A stretch of 64,000 nucleotides of DNA, taken from NCBI GenBank assembly GCA_943788725.1, contig CALSRJ010000001.1:928861-992860 (forward strand), given 5' to 3'. The notes below the pieces were generated by a model that saw only the letters and a list, made by a program, of their open reading frames with translations, was not told the DNA's origin and did no database searches. The DNA comes from an uncultured Flavobacteriales bacterium. GTDB lineage: Bacteria > Bacteroidota > Bacteroidia > Flavobacteriales_G > Salibacteraceae. Positions within the stretch are counted from its first letter, which is position 1. The number at the start of each line of letters is the position of its first letter. This document shows positions 8,417-17,819 of the stretch, piece by piece. Made by a program: the position numbers and the translations under genes.

Positions 8417-9463
8417 ATGGAATTTAGTGCTGGACAGATCGCCGAGATCCTAGGTGGAAATGTTGATGGAGACGCGCAAGCGACCGTGAACAACCTATCG
8501 CCCATAGAGGCTGGACAACCGCACACCCTTACTTTTCTCGCGAACCCCGCTTATACAGAGCACATCTACAGCACCGGTGCCACGATTGCGATTGTAGCGA
8601 ATGACTTCAACGCAGAAAAACCCCTTCCGTCATCATTGACCTTAGTACGTGTTGAGGATCCTCGCCTGGCTTTTTCTAAACTGATGCAATCGTATGCACA
8701 GATGATGAAAAAACCCGCAGGAATCCATACCTCTGCGGAGGTGGATGCTACTGCAACGGTGCATAACTCTGCCTACGTCGGTGCTAATGCAGTAGTAGAG
8801 AGTGGCGCGGTGATCGAAGAAGGTGCTAGCATTGGAGCGCTGTGCTTTGTAGGGGCCGAAGCTAGGATTGGAAAAGGAAGCACCTTGCACGAACGAGTAC
8901 ACATTGGGCATCGATGCGTTATTGGCATTGAGTGTGTCGTTCAGCCTGGAGCGGTAATCGGAGGAGATGGATTCGGCTTTGCTCCGAATCGTGAGAACGA
9001 ATACCAAAAGGTGGTCCACCTAGGCAATGTAATCCTTGAAGATCACGTCGAAATAGGAGCGTCAACTACGATTGATCGGGGCACGCTTGGCAGCACCATC
9101 CTCCGAAAAGGCGTCAAGCTCGACAACCTGATTCAAATAGCCCACAATGTGGAGATCGGTGAGAACACGGTCATTGCTGCGCAAACAGGCATTGCGGGTT
9201 CGACCAAAATTGGCAAAAACTGTATGATCGGTGGGCAAGTTGGCATCATCGGTCACATTACCATAGCAGACGGAGTGAAGATTGCGGCTCAATCCGGTAT
9301 CGGAGGAAGCATCAAACAAAAAGGCGCTATCGTGCAGGGCTCTCCGGCTTTACCGATAGGCGACTTCAAACGTTCGTATGTTCATTTCAGAAGACTTCAC
9401 GAGATCGCCGAGGATGTTTCACATCTGAAGGATTCCTCGAACAAACCTCAAAAACATGGCTGA
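8417..9463 (+). CDS. lpxD: UDP-3-O-acylglucosamine N-acyltransferase LpxD
   Basis: This 348-residue enzyme adds the second hydroxyacyl chain in lipid A synthesis (UDP-3-O-acyl-glucosamine to the 2,3-diacyl form, using acyl-ACP). The N-terminal uridine-binding domain (residues ~1-105, LTFLANPAYTEHIYST) is followed by a left-handed beta-helix of hexapeptide repeats. The catalytic His is expected in IQIAHNVEIG. A short C-terminal helix closes the protein. It overlaps lpxC/fabZ by eight bases and heads the lpxD-lpxC/fabZ-lpxA-ABC cluster. A second, divergent LpxD is encoded at 25429. Confidence 0.95.
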   Translation: MEFSAGQIAEILGGNVDGDAQATVNNLSPIEAGQPHTLTFLANPAYTEHIYSTGATIAIVANDFNAEKPLPSSLTLVRVEDPRLAFSKLMQSYAQMMKKPAGIHTSAEVDATATVHNSAYVGANAVVESGAVIEEGASIGALCFVGAEARIGKGSTLHERVHIGHRCVIGIECVVQPGAVIGGDGFGFAPNRENEYQKVVHLGNVILEDHVEIGASTTIDRGTLGSTILRKGVKLDNLIQIAHNVEIGENTVIAAQTGIAGSTKIGKNCMIGGQVGIIGHITIADGVKIAAQSGIGGSIKQKGAIVQGSPALPIGDFKRSYVHFRRLHEIAEDVSHLKDSSNKPQKHG

Positions 9464-10892
9464 AAAGCAAAAGACCTTGAAGAGCTCCTTCACGATCGAA
9501 GGAGTGGGCCTACACACGGGAAAGCAGACCAAACTCGTAGTTCATCCAGCAGAACCAGACTCCTGGTACATGTTCCGACGCACTGACCTGCCCGATGGCC
9601 CTTCCATCAAAGCAGACGTCGACAACGTAATCAGTACCAAGCGCGGCACCTCGCTTGGGAATGACAAAATGGAGGTACACACCACCGAGCATTTGTTAGC
9701 CGCACTCTACGGAATGGGCGTTGACAATGCACTCATCGAAATGGATGGTCCAGAAGTACCCATCTTAGATGGAAGCGCTAAGTTGTTCATAGAAGCCATC
9801 GAAAGTGTTGGTCTAGCTGAGCAGGATGCCGTCCGAGAAGTGTTCGTCCTCAAGGACAACCTCACCTTTGAGGATCCCGAACGCGAAGTTGAAATGCTTG
9901 CGGTGCCGTCGCCAGACTATCGCATTACGGTAATGGTAGATTACCGATCTCCACTGCTCGGCACACAACATGCGCAGATGTTTAACCTCAGCGAATTCAA
10001 GGATGAATTTTCACGTTGCAGAACCTTTGTTTTCTTGCGTGAGCTCATGCAATTGGTCAACAATGGCTTGATCAAAGGAGGAGATGTCGACAATGCCATT
10101 GTTATGGTCGATACCGACACGGCAGATATGTCAGAAGCTGAAAAAGACAAGCTCGCGGCTACCTTCCATAGAGACAAGTCTGAATTGGAAGCCGTAGGCA
10201 TTGGCATTCTCAACAACGTCAAGCTTCACTTCCAGAACGAACCAGCGCGTCACAAACTGCTCGACATCGTGGGAGACCTTGCCCTGATCGGCAAGCCAAT
10301 CCAAGGACACATCCTCGCAGCACGTCCTGGTCACACCACCAACGTAGCCTTCGGAAAGATGCTGAAGGACCTGATCAAGAAAGAACAAAAGGCTGCACCG
10401 AGCTTCGACGTGAACGCCGATGCGGTTTACGGCATCACGGAGATCAGCGAAATGTTGCCGCACCGTTATCCTTTCCTATTGGTCGACAAGATCATTGAAA
10501 TGGGCGATGATTATGTAGTCGGCGTCAAGAATGTGACGATGAACGAAGAGTTCTTCCAAGGTCACTTCCCCGGAAATCCAGTCATGCCTGGTGTATTGCA
10601 AGTAGAGGCCATGGCCCAATGCGGAGGCATCCTGGTGATGAGTCAAATCGAAGACCCATGGAATTACGAAACCTTGTTCGTCAAGATTGACAAAGTGAAA
10701 TTCAAGCGCAAAGTGGTGCCAGGAGACACCTTGGTATTCAAGCTCGAACTCATCGCTCCCGTCCGCAGAGGAATGGTTGCCATGAAAGCAGCAGCGTACG
10801 TACGAAATCAAATGGTAGCGGAGGGAGAATTGATGGCCCAGATCATTAAAGTGAGGAACGATGAGCGAGTTGCGAGCGAACATTCATCCTGA
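9456..10892 (+). CDS. lpxC/fabZ: Bifunctional UDP-3-O-acyl-GlcNAc deacetylase / 3-hydroxyacyl-ACP dehydratase (LpxC/FabZ)
   Basis: This 478-residue fusion is typical of Bacteroidota. Residues ~1-310 are LpxC, the zinc deacetylase committing step of lipid A. Its zinc ligands are in [11 protein letters not shown] and in the downstream [13 protein letters not shown] and [12 protein letters not shown] segments. Residues ~325-470 are FabZ, a hot-dog-fold dehydratase of fatty acid synthesis, with [13 protein letters not shown] and the catalytic [19 protein letters not shown] region. Joining the two ties the supply of hydroxyacyl-ACP to lipid A. It overlaps lpxD by eight bases and lpxA by 32. Confidence 0.97.
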   Translation: MAEKQKTLKSSFTIEGVGLHTGKQTKLVVHPAEPDSWYMFRRTDLPDGPSIKADVDNVISTKRGTSLGNDKMEVHTTEHLLAALYGMGVDNALIEMDGPEVPILDGSAKLFIEAIESVGLAEQDAVREVFVLKDNLTFEDPEREVEMLAVPSPDYRITVMVDYRSPLLGTQHAQMFNLSEFKDEFSRCRTFVFLRELMQLVNNGLIKGGDVDNAIVMVDTDTADMSEAEKDKLAATFHRDKSELEAVGIGILNNVKLHFQNEPARHKLLDIVGDLALIGKPIQGHILAARPGHTTNVAFGKMLKDLIKKEQKAAPSFDVNADAVYGITEISEMLPHRYPFLLVDKIIEMGDDYVVGVKNVTMNEEFFQGHFPGNPVMPGVLQVEAMAQCGGILVMSQIEDPWNYETLFVKIDKVKFKRKVVPGDTLVFKLELIAPVRRGMVAMKAAAYVRNQMVAEGELMAQIIKVRNDERVASEHSS

Positions 10893-11640
10893 TGCCAAGA
10901 TTGGTGACAACGTCACCATCGAGCCTTTCTCTACCGTATATGGTGATGTAGAGATTGGAGAAGGAACGTGGATTGGCCCTAACGTCACCATCATGGATGG
11001 AGCACGCATCGGCAAGCATTGCCGTATTTTTCCAGGGGCTGTAATTTCAGCTATCCCACAAGATTTGAAGTACGCTGGAGAAGAGACCCACACCTTCATT
11101 GGAGATAACACCACCATTCGCGAATGCGTGACCATCAACAAAGGGACTACCGACGCATGGAAAACGGAAGTGGGATCGAATTGCCTGCTGATGGCCTATG
11201 TGCACGTTGCCCATGACTGCAGCGTGGGCAACAATGTAATCCTCGCCAATTGTGTCAACCTAGCTGGACACATCACCATTGAGGACCATGCCATTTTGGA
11301 AGGAATGGTAGCCGTGCAACAATTCCTTCGCATCGGAGCGCATAGTTTCATTGCCGGAGGAAGCCTCGTTCGAAAAAACGTTCCTCCTTTTGTGCGTGCC
11401 GCTCGTGAGCCTTTGAGCTATGTTGGCATCAATGCCATAGGACTCAAACGAAGGGGGTTTTCTGAAGCGGATATTCGCGCTATTGAGGATACGTATCGCC
11501 ACATCTACGTCCTGAATACCGTTACATCTAAAGGCATCGAATCTGCCCGCAAGAGTGTCGCAAACAACGCATACCGCGATGAAGTGATCGCTTTTATCGA
11601 AGCATCAGAGAATGGCGTGATGCGCGGACCTAATTCCTAA
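10861..11640 (+). CDS. lpxA: Acyl-ACP--UDP-N-acetylglucosamine O-acyltransferase LpxA
   Basis: This 259-residue hexapeptide-repeat enzyme catalyses the first acylation of UDP-GlcNAc in lipid A synthesis. The beta-helix runs over residues ~1-180 (INIH-like start [17 protein letters not shown]). The catalytic His is in [14 protein letters not shown], followed by the C-terminal helical domain ([13 protein letters not shown]). The ATG at 10861 lies 32 bases inside the 3' end of lpxC/fabZ in another frame, so translation is probably coupled. The ABC ATPase gene follows after two bases. Confidence 0.95.
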   Translation: MSELRANIHPDAKIGDNVTIEPFSTVYGDVEIGEGTWIGPNVTIMDGARIGKHCRIFPGAVISAIPQDLKYAGEETHTFIGDNTTIRECVTINKGTTDAWKTEVGSNCLLMAYVHVAHDCSVGNNVILANCVNLAGHITIEDHAILEGMVAVQQFLRIGAHSFIAGGSLVRKNVPPFVRAAREPLSYVGINAIGLKRRGFSEADIRAIEDTYRHIYVLNTVTSKGIESARKSVANNAYRDEVIAFIEASENGVMRGPNS

Positions 11641-11642
11641 GC

Positions 11643-12272
11643 GTGCGCATTGCCCTGAACGATATCGGCAAGCAGTACGGATCACATTGGATCTTCCAAC
11701 ATGTTGAGGCTTCGTTCGAACCCGGTCATATCTACCCGATCATCGGCAACAACGGCAGCGGTAAAAGTACCCTACTCCAAATCATCTCTGGATTCGTAAC
11801 TCCCAATCAGGGACAGGTTCGAATCGAGATTGACGCGAAGGAATTAGCGGTGGAAGAATGGTACAAGCATATTTCAATCGCCGCACCCTACCTCGATCTA
11901 TTTGAAGAGTTCACAGTGGAAGAATCCATCTTGCTGCACCAAAAATTCAAACCTCTGCGCGATGCAAATGCAGAAGATCTGATGGATGAAATCGACCTGT
12001 TGAAACACCGTAAGAAAACCCTCAAGCAACTCAGCTCAGGCATGCGTCAACGCCTCAAGCTTGCGCTGGCTATGAAAAGCGAGAGTGCGTTGCTCCTGCT
12101 AGACGAGCCCTGTTCGAATTTGGACAAGCACTGGATTTCTTGGTACAATGAGGTGCTCAAGCTCCGCATGCAAGATCGCATCACGATTGTATGTTCCAAC
12201 AGTCAAGAAGAAGAATTGGCAAACGCTACCGACGAAGCACTGGATATCAGCGCTACTTGTTTTCGTGGATGA
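11643..12272 (+). CDS. ABC transporter ATP-binding protein
   Basis: This 209-residue stand-alone ABC ATPase shows Walker A GNNGSGKST, signature LSSGMRQRLKLA, and Walker B ALLLLDEPCSNLD. It starts at GTG 11643, two bases after lpxA. No permease is adjacent, so the partner and substrate are unknown. The small size resembles CcmA-like export ATPases. Position at the end of the lpx operon hints at an envelope role, which is inference only. The last 20 bases overlap the 3' end of the convergent adhesin gene. Confidence 0.9.
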   Translation: MRIALNDIGKQYGSHWIFQHVEASFEPGHIYPIIGNNGSGKSTLLQIISGFVTPNQGQVRIEIDAKELAVEEWYKHISIAAPYLDLFEEFTVEESILLHQKFKPLRDANAEDLMDEIDLLKHRKKTLKQLSSGMRQRLKLALAMKSESALLLLDEPCSNLDKHWISWYNEVLKLRMQDRITIVCSNSQEEELANATDEALDISATCFRG

Positions 12273-14931
12273 GCGTCACGTTACCCCGCATTTCTGGGAA
12301 GTGCTCTGAGGTGAGGATGTAATAGTAAGTCCCCGAAGGATGGTCGATTGGAACCCATTCGTTCCGGTAAGGAAAAGATTCAAAGACCTTCTGACCCCAC
12401 CGATTGTAAATGATCAAATGTGCATCAGGAAACTCGGTAATATTTCCGATGTAAAACGCATCATTCCAGCCGTCTCCGTTCGGAGTAATCACATTCGGAA
12501 TACTGACGCAATGCCGCACTTCCAAGCGAAGGGTGTCCGTGGTTGTGTTTCCACATTGGTCTGCCACACGCACGTAATGGGTGTTCGTCTGGTGCGCTAC
12601 CACGCGAAAGGTGCTGCTGTCGATCTTGGTATACGATTCGCCCGTAAGAGGGTCTTCAATCGAGAACCATTCGTAAGTATACCCTCCTGCACCGCCCAAG
12701 GTCAATGCTTGAATGATGTATTCATCTCCAAAGCAAAGTCGACGATCACCCGAAAGTATCAGATCCAACTCAGACACCTCTGGGATAAAAATGTCGGCCG
12801 ATGTCTTCACTTCGTTTCCACAAAAATCCGTCACCGTTAGGAACACCAACTGACTTACGCTTCCAAAGAATTGAATGGCGGTATCGTTTTGCCCCGTGGA
12901 CCATTCGTATTCCAAAGGAGGTAATCCTCCCTCTACGGTGGGGTCGAGTAAAAACTCAGAACCGGCGCAAAGTGCCTCCTGACCTGGTAGATAAGCCACT
13001 AAGGGTGGGACATCCAGCGCAGAGATTTCAAAATTGTCGTAGAATTCCCGCCCACAAACGTCGCGTACCCACAAATGGATGGTGGTGTCTTGGTTGATAA
13101 TGACCGTGATAACCGAGTCATTTCCATAACCTGTGTTATTCTGGTTCCATGCGTATTCAAAGGGCGGAACGCCGCCGATAAACTGCGGGTCGATCACCAA
13201 TGGAGATCCTTTACAGTAAACCAAAGTATCCGGAAAGGCAACGCTGAAAGAATCGGGAACTTTTACACCTAAATATGCTGTGTCGAGCTGCATACGACCA
13301 CAAGCATCTGTCACGCTTACCACGAAGGACGTATCGCCGAAGATGGTAACATTGGTAGTAGTCGTTGTGTCGCCTGTGCTCCACGCATACTGCAAGGGAG
13401 TCGTTCCGAAATCAACCAAACACTCCAGGGTCACCAACGCCCCGGCGCAATTCACCAAGCTATCGTTGATGATGTTGGGCACGGGATCGTCCTCGTAATT
13501 CTTGAAGACCAAAATGGTATCGTAGACCGTGCTCAATTGACAACTGTCTTGCACCGCCACGATGAAGGTATCTACCCCTCCGTTCGCACTCAAGGTCGTT
13601 ACAATGGTATCGGTCGTTTGCCCAGTATTCCAGAGGTACGTGAAAGGTGGCGGTCCACCACTCAACGCGTGTGCCCAGAGCACGATGGAATCCGGTGGAC
13701 ACGTAAAGGCCGTGTCTGGTGATTTATCAAAGAGGATGTTTGGAAGGTCATAAATGTACATGGTTCCTGTGCTGATGAAAGTATCGCCGCACAAGGTGAT
13801 GCTGAGGGCTGAAATGGTGATGAACTCCATCCCTTCTACCAATCCATCCGCAAAAGGTGCAATGGTTATCGTGGTGTCCTGCACACCAGGAAGTAGGGTA
13901 ATCGTGTCAGGAAGCAATGCGAAATCGACGCCGTTGGTGGCCGTTCCCGTGTACGTGAGGTATGAAATCGAAGTATCGGCAGTATCTCCACGAGTGAAAA
14001 GAATGTCGGCGGTTCCACATCCTTCGTTGATGGTGCTGTCTCCGTTGACGGTTTCAATTTGAATTTCAATGAGGTTTGAACTGAAACTTCCTCCCTCCAG
14101 AAAAACACCCGAGTCTAACACTCCATCGCCTGCATCGGCGATGGCCATTTTGATGTGGTAAGTGTCGCCGCACACTACCTCTGAAATCGCTTCCAAGGCG
14201 ACGGTCAGTCCACCAAAGGCAACATTCGTGTCCGTTGGAGATGTGTAATTGTTGACGAAATACTGGGAGTTGCAAGGGCAGGCAGGGCTGCAGGCAGACC
14301 CACCCGGAAGGTCATTCACCGTATTGATCGCTACCGGAGTGCTCGAACCTGGAAGCACGGCTAGGTTGACTGCGTTGTTCGAAAAAGGACCAGTAATGCC
14401 TGGGCCAGAGAGAAAAAAGCCAAAGACATCGTTGAACTGAGTGCAGACGTATCCGGGATATTCAATGCTTCCAAAGACGTACTTGAACCGAATAGTATCT
14501 CCTTGAGGCACGAAATCAAACTCGAGTACGGCGCTGTTGTTCAACGTGAAACTAGGCAGAATGAGCTGCAAATCCGGATCGGCGACAGCGTCTGAACCGC
14601 CGGGTCCAGGGTTTGGGTTGGGGTTGTACCCCGCAAGTATTTCTGTGCTGCCCGAGGCAAGAAAGAGTCCTGAAGGAATATCCACTACCGAACTGGTATT
14701 CACAAATTCACCGATCTGGGTACTGTCATAGCCAATCTGGTGGGTAAAGTAACTGGTGTCGCAACCGGTAAACGTAGCATTGAACGCCGTCACCCCTGTA
14801 CCTAGAAGGACCTCGTTTACGTAGTAATCGGCCCAATTGCCCGACTGTTGAGCACTTGTCACAGAAATCTGGGCATCGGCGCTCCAAGCAGTTGCGAGAG
14901 ATAAAAAGAGTATGGATAACAGTCTCCTCAT
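12253..14931 (-). CDS. Secreted choice-of-anchor L protein with T9SS type B sorting domain
   Basis: This 892-residue protein has a Sec signal peptide (MRRLLSILFLSLATAWSADA). An N-terminal choice-of-anchor L domain follows (~residues 20-270), then a Calx-beta-like segment (GTATNGVDFALLPDTITL; GMEFITISA). Next come five or six PKD/SprB-like repeats of ~90 residues with the core PPFTYLWNTGQ or PPLEYEWSTGQ. The C-terminal gliding-motility-type (CHU_C, type B) domain reads IPNVITPNGDGWNDAF and IYNRWGQKVF. It should be exported by type IX secretion and displayed on the surface. ATG 14931 is the right start, because the longer open frame runs back through purE. The 3' end overlaps the ABC ATPase gene by 20 bases. 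Confidence 0.9.
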   Translation of the reverse strand: MRRLLSILFLSLATAWSADAQISVTSAQQSGNWADYYVNEVLLGTGVTAFNATFTGCDTSYFTHQIGYDSTQIGEFVNTSSVVDIPSGLFLASGSTEILAGYNPNPNPGPGGSDAVADPDLQLILPSFTLNNSAVLEFDFVPQGDTIRFKYVFGSIEYPGYVCTQFNDVFGFFLSGPGITGPFSNNAVNLAVLPGSSTPVAINTVNDLPGGSACSPACPCNSQYFVNNYTSPTDTNVAFGGLTVALEAISEVVCGDTYHIKMAIADAGDGVLDSGVFLEGGSFSSNLIEIQIETVNGDSTINEGCGTADILFTRGDTADTSISYLTYTGTATNGVDFALLPDTITLLPGVQDTTITIAPFADGLVEGMEFITISALSITLCGDTFISTGTMYIYDLPNILFDKSPDTAFTCPPDSIVLWAHALSGGPPPFTYLWNTGQTTDTIVTTLSANGGVDTFIVAVQDSCQLSTVYDTILVFKNYEDDPVPNIINDSLVNCAGALVTLECLVDFGTTPLQYAWSTGDTTTTTNVTIFGDTSFVVSVTDACGRMQLDTAYLGVKVPDSFSVAFPDTLVYCKGSPLVIDPQFIGGVPPFEYAWNQNNTGYGNDSVITVIINQDTTIHLWVRDVCGREFYDNFEISALDVPPLVAYLPGQEALCAGSEFLLDPTVEGGLPPLEYEWSTGQNDTAIQFFGSVSQLVFLTVTDFCGNEVKTSADIFIPEVSELDLILSGDRRLCFGDEYIIQALTLGGAGGYTYEWFSIEDPLTGESYTKIDSSTFRVVAHQTNTHYVRVADQCGNTTTDTLRLEVRHCVSIPNVITPNGDGWNDAFYIGNITEFPDAHLIIYNRWGQKVFESFPYRNEWVPIDHPSGTYYYILTSEHFPEMRGNVTLIHENK

Positions 14932-14966
14932 TGATAGATAGACGCTCGGTTGCTGAATAGGTTGCA

Positions 14967-15461
14967 CTATCCTTTGATGTCTCTGGACATCTGTGCAACC
15001 TTTTCTTTGAGAGACGCTTTGTAGTCTATCATTTTGGCCATGACCGAAGGATCGCTTGCCCCTATGATTTGGGCCGCCAAGATGCCAGCATTCTTCGCCG
15101 CATTGAGGGCTACTGTTGCCACGGGTACGCCTCCAGGCATTTGAAGGATGGAAAGGATGGAATCCCAACCATCGATGGAGTTGGAAGACTTGACCGGAAC
15201 ACCGATGACCGGCAAGGGCGTTACCGAAGCGATCATACCCGGCAAATGCGCCGCGCCTCCTGCTCCAGCAATGATGACTTTTATACCGCGTGCATGGGCT
15301 CCTTTTCCATACTCCATCATTTTCTCCGGGGTACGGTGCGCAGAAACGATGTCCACTTCTACTTCGATGCCAAATTCTTCGAGCATATCTACAGCATCTT
15401 TCATGACGGGGAAGTCGCTCTTGCTTCCCATGATGATGCCTACTTGGGGTGATTGTGCCAT
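14967..15461 (-). CDS. purE: N5-carboxyaminoimidazole ribonucleotide mutase PurE
   Basis: This 164-residue class I PurE converts N5-CAIR to CAIR in purine synthesis. GIIMGSKSDFPVM binds the phosphate, SAHRTPEKM carries the catalytic His, and GAGGAAHLPGMIAS and PVKSSNSIDGWDSILSILQM complete the active site. It lies nine bases after purK on the same strand, the normal partner arrangement. The adhesin gene starts 35 bases downstream. Confidence 0.96.
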   Translation of the reverse strand: MAQSPQVGIIMGSKSDFPVMKDAVDMLEEFGIEVEVDIVSAHRTPEKMMEYGKGAHARGIKVIIAGAGGAAHLPGMIASVTPLPVIGVPVKSSNSIDGWDSILSILQMPGGVPVATVALNAAKNAGILAAQIIGASDPSVMAKMIDYKASLKEKVAQMSRDIKG

Positions 15462-15470
15462 GCGGCTAAG

Positions 15471-16589
15471 TTACGCGATTACCTTTATTCCTTCCTTGAC
15501 GCGCTTCGCTTTTTCCAAGGCTTCCTCTGAAGAAGTACCCACTACCGTCACATGTCCCATTTTTCTAAACGGTTTTGTCAGCGCCTTACCGTACACATGT
15601 GGATACACACCGGAAGTGGCGATGGCCTCGTCCATCCCTTGGTACACCACAGGGCCAGCATAACCTTTCTCTCCCAGTAGGTTGATCATGGCGGCTGGCG
15701 TGCGCAAGCTGGTATCGCCCAATGGCCAATTCAGGATAGAGCGCATGTGCATATCAAACTGAGATACGTAACATGCCTCAATGGTGTGGTGACCGCTGTT
15801 GTGCGGACGCGGTGCGATTTCATTGATCAGCACGCGGCCATCTCGGGTCAGAAAGAGCTCTACTGCGAGCAATCCGACCATGTCGATTTCAGCGATTAAT
15901 TTCTCGGCCAAGGACCGCGCTTCGGCCTCCACTTCAGGGGTAATTCGTGCTGGACTTACTAGATAGTCAACAAGGTTGGCTTCGTCATTGAAGACTTGCT
16001 CTACTACCGGGAAAGAAGTGACCTCTCCGCTCTCATTACGCGCTACCAATACCGCTAGTTCTAGTGCATAGTCAACCCATTGTTCCAAGACCGAAGGAGC
16101 GTCAAACCCTGAAGGAATGTCCGCTTCGGTTCTGATCGGGGTCACGCCTTTCCCATCGTATCCTCCTACCCGCATCTTCTGCATGACGGGCAATAGATCG
16201 AGGTGCTGTCGAATTTGATCTTTGCTCTCTACCAAGGCAAAAGGAGCCGTGGGTAGTCCGTGTTCTTCGTAAAAACGCTTTTGGACGCCTTTGTCCTTTA
16301 CCATCTCAAGGATTCGGGGCTGGGGAAATACTTTTACGCCTTCGGCTTCCAGTCGTTTCAACGCGGAAACAGAAACGTTTTCGATCTCAATGGTGACCAC
16401 ATCACAGGTCTTTCCCATTTGATAGACCGCTTCTTCGTCGTTGCGATCTGCACAAATGAATTCATGAGAGATAAGACTGCAAGGAGCTTCTGGATCCGGA
16501 TCCAAGGTCACGATCTCATGTCCATAGTTCAATGCGTTCTGTATGAACATCCTACCCAATTGGCCTCCGCCGACAATCCCGATCCTCAT
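15471..16589 (-). CDS. purK: N5-carboxyaminoimidazole ribonucleotide synthase PurK
   Basis: This 372-residue ATP-grasp enzyme makes N5-CAIR from AIR, ATP and bicarbonate, feeding PurE. MRIGIVGGGQLGRMFIQNAL is the N-terminal nucleotide-binding turn. The ATP-grasp core includes KMRVGGYDGKG, VEQVF and LLAVELFLTRDGRVLINEIAPRPHNSGHHT. ATG 16589 was chosen over upstream codons because it gives the family start and fits the promoter at 16610-16638. Confidence 0.96.
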   Translation of the reverse strand: MRIGIVGGGQLGRMFIQNALNYGHEIVTLDPDPEAPCSLISHEFICADRNDEEAVYQMGKTCDVVTIEIENVSVSALKRLEAEGVKVFPQPRILEMVKDKGVQKRFYEEHGLPTAPFALVESKDQIRQHLDLLPVMQKMRVGGYDGKGVTPIRTEADIPSGFDAPSVLEQWVDYALELAVLVARNESGEVTSFPVVEQVFNDEANLVDYLVSPARITPEVEAEARSLAEKLIAEIDMVGLLAVELFLTRDGRVLINEIAPRPHNSGHHTIEACYVSQFDMHMRSILNWPLGDTSLRTPAAMINLLGEKGYAGPVVYQGMDEAIATSGVYPHVYGKALTKPFRKMGHVTVVGTSSEEALEKAKRVKEGIKVIA

Positions 16590-16609
16590 ATGCACTTTGT
16601 TTAGGCGGG

Positions 16610-16638
16610 CAAAGGTATGCGCTGAAAAATGATTGCAA
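16610..16638 (-). promoter_or_regulatory. purK-purE promoter (TTG-N18-TACCTTTG)
   Basis: On the minus strand TTG (16638-16636) and an exact TACCTTTG (16617-16610) are separated by 18 bases. The predicted start near 16605 leaves a leader of about 15 bases before the purK ATG at 16589. Confidence 0.65.
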
Positions 16639-16677
16639 AGCATTGCAAGATCAGCCGTAGAACTGAGCCCCAAGCGC

Positions 16678-16685
16678 TACATTTG
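16678..16685 (+). promoter_or_regulatory. -7 box for the hpt-adk-obg run
   Basis: TACATTTG is an exact -7 match. It lies inside the longer reading frame that opens at ATG 16629 and so argues for the GTG start at 16713. No TTG stands at the ideal spacing. Confidence 0.5.
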
Positions 16686-16712
16686 CCGCTTCTAAAAAAG
16701 CAAGGGTCAACG

Positions 16713-17243
16713 GTGGTTACGGTACGCGATAAGGACTTCGAAATTTACCTCTCTGAAAAGGAGATTCAAACAGCCATCAGGGGCTTAGCTGCTCAAGTCA
16801 ATGCTGATTATGCAGGACTGAACCCACTCTTTATTGGCGTGTTAAACGGCGCCTTTATGTTCTTTTCGGACCTCATGAAGCACATCCAAGGAGATTGCAC
16901 GGTTGGCTTTGTAAAAGCATCTTCCTACGAAGGCATGGAAACATCCGGCAAAGTTGCGTTTCAAGCCATGGATGGACTGACAATTGAGGGGCGCCATGTG
17001 ATCGTGGTAGAAGACATCATTGACACGGGAAACACCTTGAAAGCGCTCTACCAGCAGTTGGGAAAACAACAGCCTAAAAGCCTTCGGGTTTGTACCCTTT
17101 TATTCAAGAAAGAAGCCTACAAACAGTCCTTACCGATTGATTATGTTTGCTTCAAGACCGAAAACAAGTTTCTCCTCGGCTATGGTTTGGATTACGACGG
17201 CTTAGGCCGCAACCTTCCTGAGGTATACATTCTAAAAAACTGA
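16713..17243 (+). CDS. hpt: Hypoxanthine phosphoribosyltransferase
   Basis: This 176-residue purine-salvage enzyme forms IMP or GMP from hypoxanthine or guanine and PRPP. The PRPP loop is HVIVVEDIIDTGNTLKAL, FIGVLNGAFMFFSDL is the pyrophosphate loop, and DYVCFKTENKFLLGYGLDYDG is the C-terminal base-recognition part. I prefer GTG 16713 (VVTVRDKDFEIYLSE); ATG 16629 would add 28 residues of unlikely composition across the promoter box. adk starts one base after the stop, so the two are in one operon. Confidence 0.93.
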   Translation: MVTVRDKDFEIYLSEKEIQTAIRGLAAQVNADYAGLNPLFIGVLNGAFMFFSDLMKHIQGDCTVGFVKASSYEGMETSGKVAFQAMDGLTIEGRHVIVVEDIIDTGNTLKALYQQLGKQQPKSLRVCTLLFKKEAYKQSLPIDYVCFKTENKFLLGYGLDYDGLGRNLPEVYILKN

Positions 17244-17244
17244 T

Positions 17245-17817
17245 ATGATCAACATCGTGATCTTCGGCCCTCCGGGTGCAGGAAAAGGCACTCAAAGCGA
17301 AAAGCTTCAAGCGCATTACAACTTGGTTCACATTTCTACGGGTGACCTCTTTCGCGCTCACATCAAGGGCGAAACCAAATTGGGCATCGAGGCCAAATCG
17401 TACATCGACAATGGGGACCTCGTTCCCGATTCAGTGACCATCGGAATGCTGCGCGACAAGGTGGAAGAAAATCCACAAGCCAACGGATTCATTTTTGACG
17501 GCTTTCCACGCACCACGCCACAAGCAGATTCACTGGATGCATTGCTGAGCTCATTGAACAAAGGCATCAATGTATGCCTCTCCTTGCAAGTTCCTGATGA
17601 AGAATTGGTCACACGTTTGCTCAATCGAGGCAAGACCAGCGGTCGGGCCGATGATGCAAATGAAGCCGTCATCCGCAATCGATTGGCGGTATATCAAAGG
17701 GAAACAGCACCCCTCAAAGAATTCTACGCCAAGCAAGACAAACTAGCCGACATACACGGCGTCGGTACGATCGATGAGATCTTTGGACGTTTGTGTGACG
17801 CTGTGGATTCCCATTAA
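17245..17817 (+). CDS. adk: Adenylate kinase
   Basis: This 190-residue enzyme interconverts ATP plus AMP with two ADP. P-loop [10 protein letters not shown] is at residues ~7-16, the AMP-binding region is [17 protein letters not shown], and [11 protein letters not shown] is at ~85-95. The lid is short ([18 protein letters not shown]), giving the small form usual in Bacteroidota. It lies between hpt and obg with spacers of one and two bases. Confidence 0.97.
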   Translation: MINIVIFGPPGAGKGTQSEKLQAHYNLVHISTGDLFRAHIKGETKLGIEAKSYIDNGDLVPDSVTIGMLRDKVEENPQANGFIFDGFPRTTPQADSLDALLSSLNKGINVCLSLQVPDEELVTRLLNRGKTSGRADDANEAVIRNRLAVYQRETAPLKEFYAKQDKLADIHGVGTIDEIFGRLCDAVDSH

Positions 17818-17819
17818 AC

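Noticed and set aside
14931-15168. 79-residue N-terminal extension of the adhesin
   Set aside because: It runs antisense-free but out of frame through purE and lacks any signal; the signal peptide at 14931 is clear.
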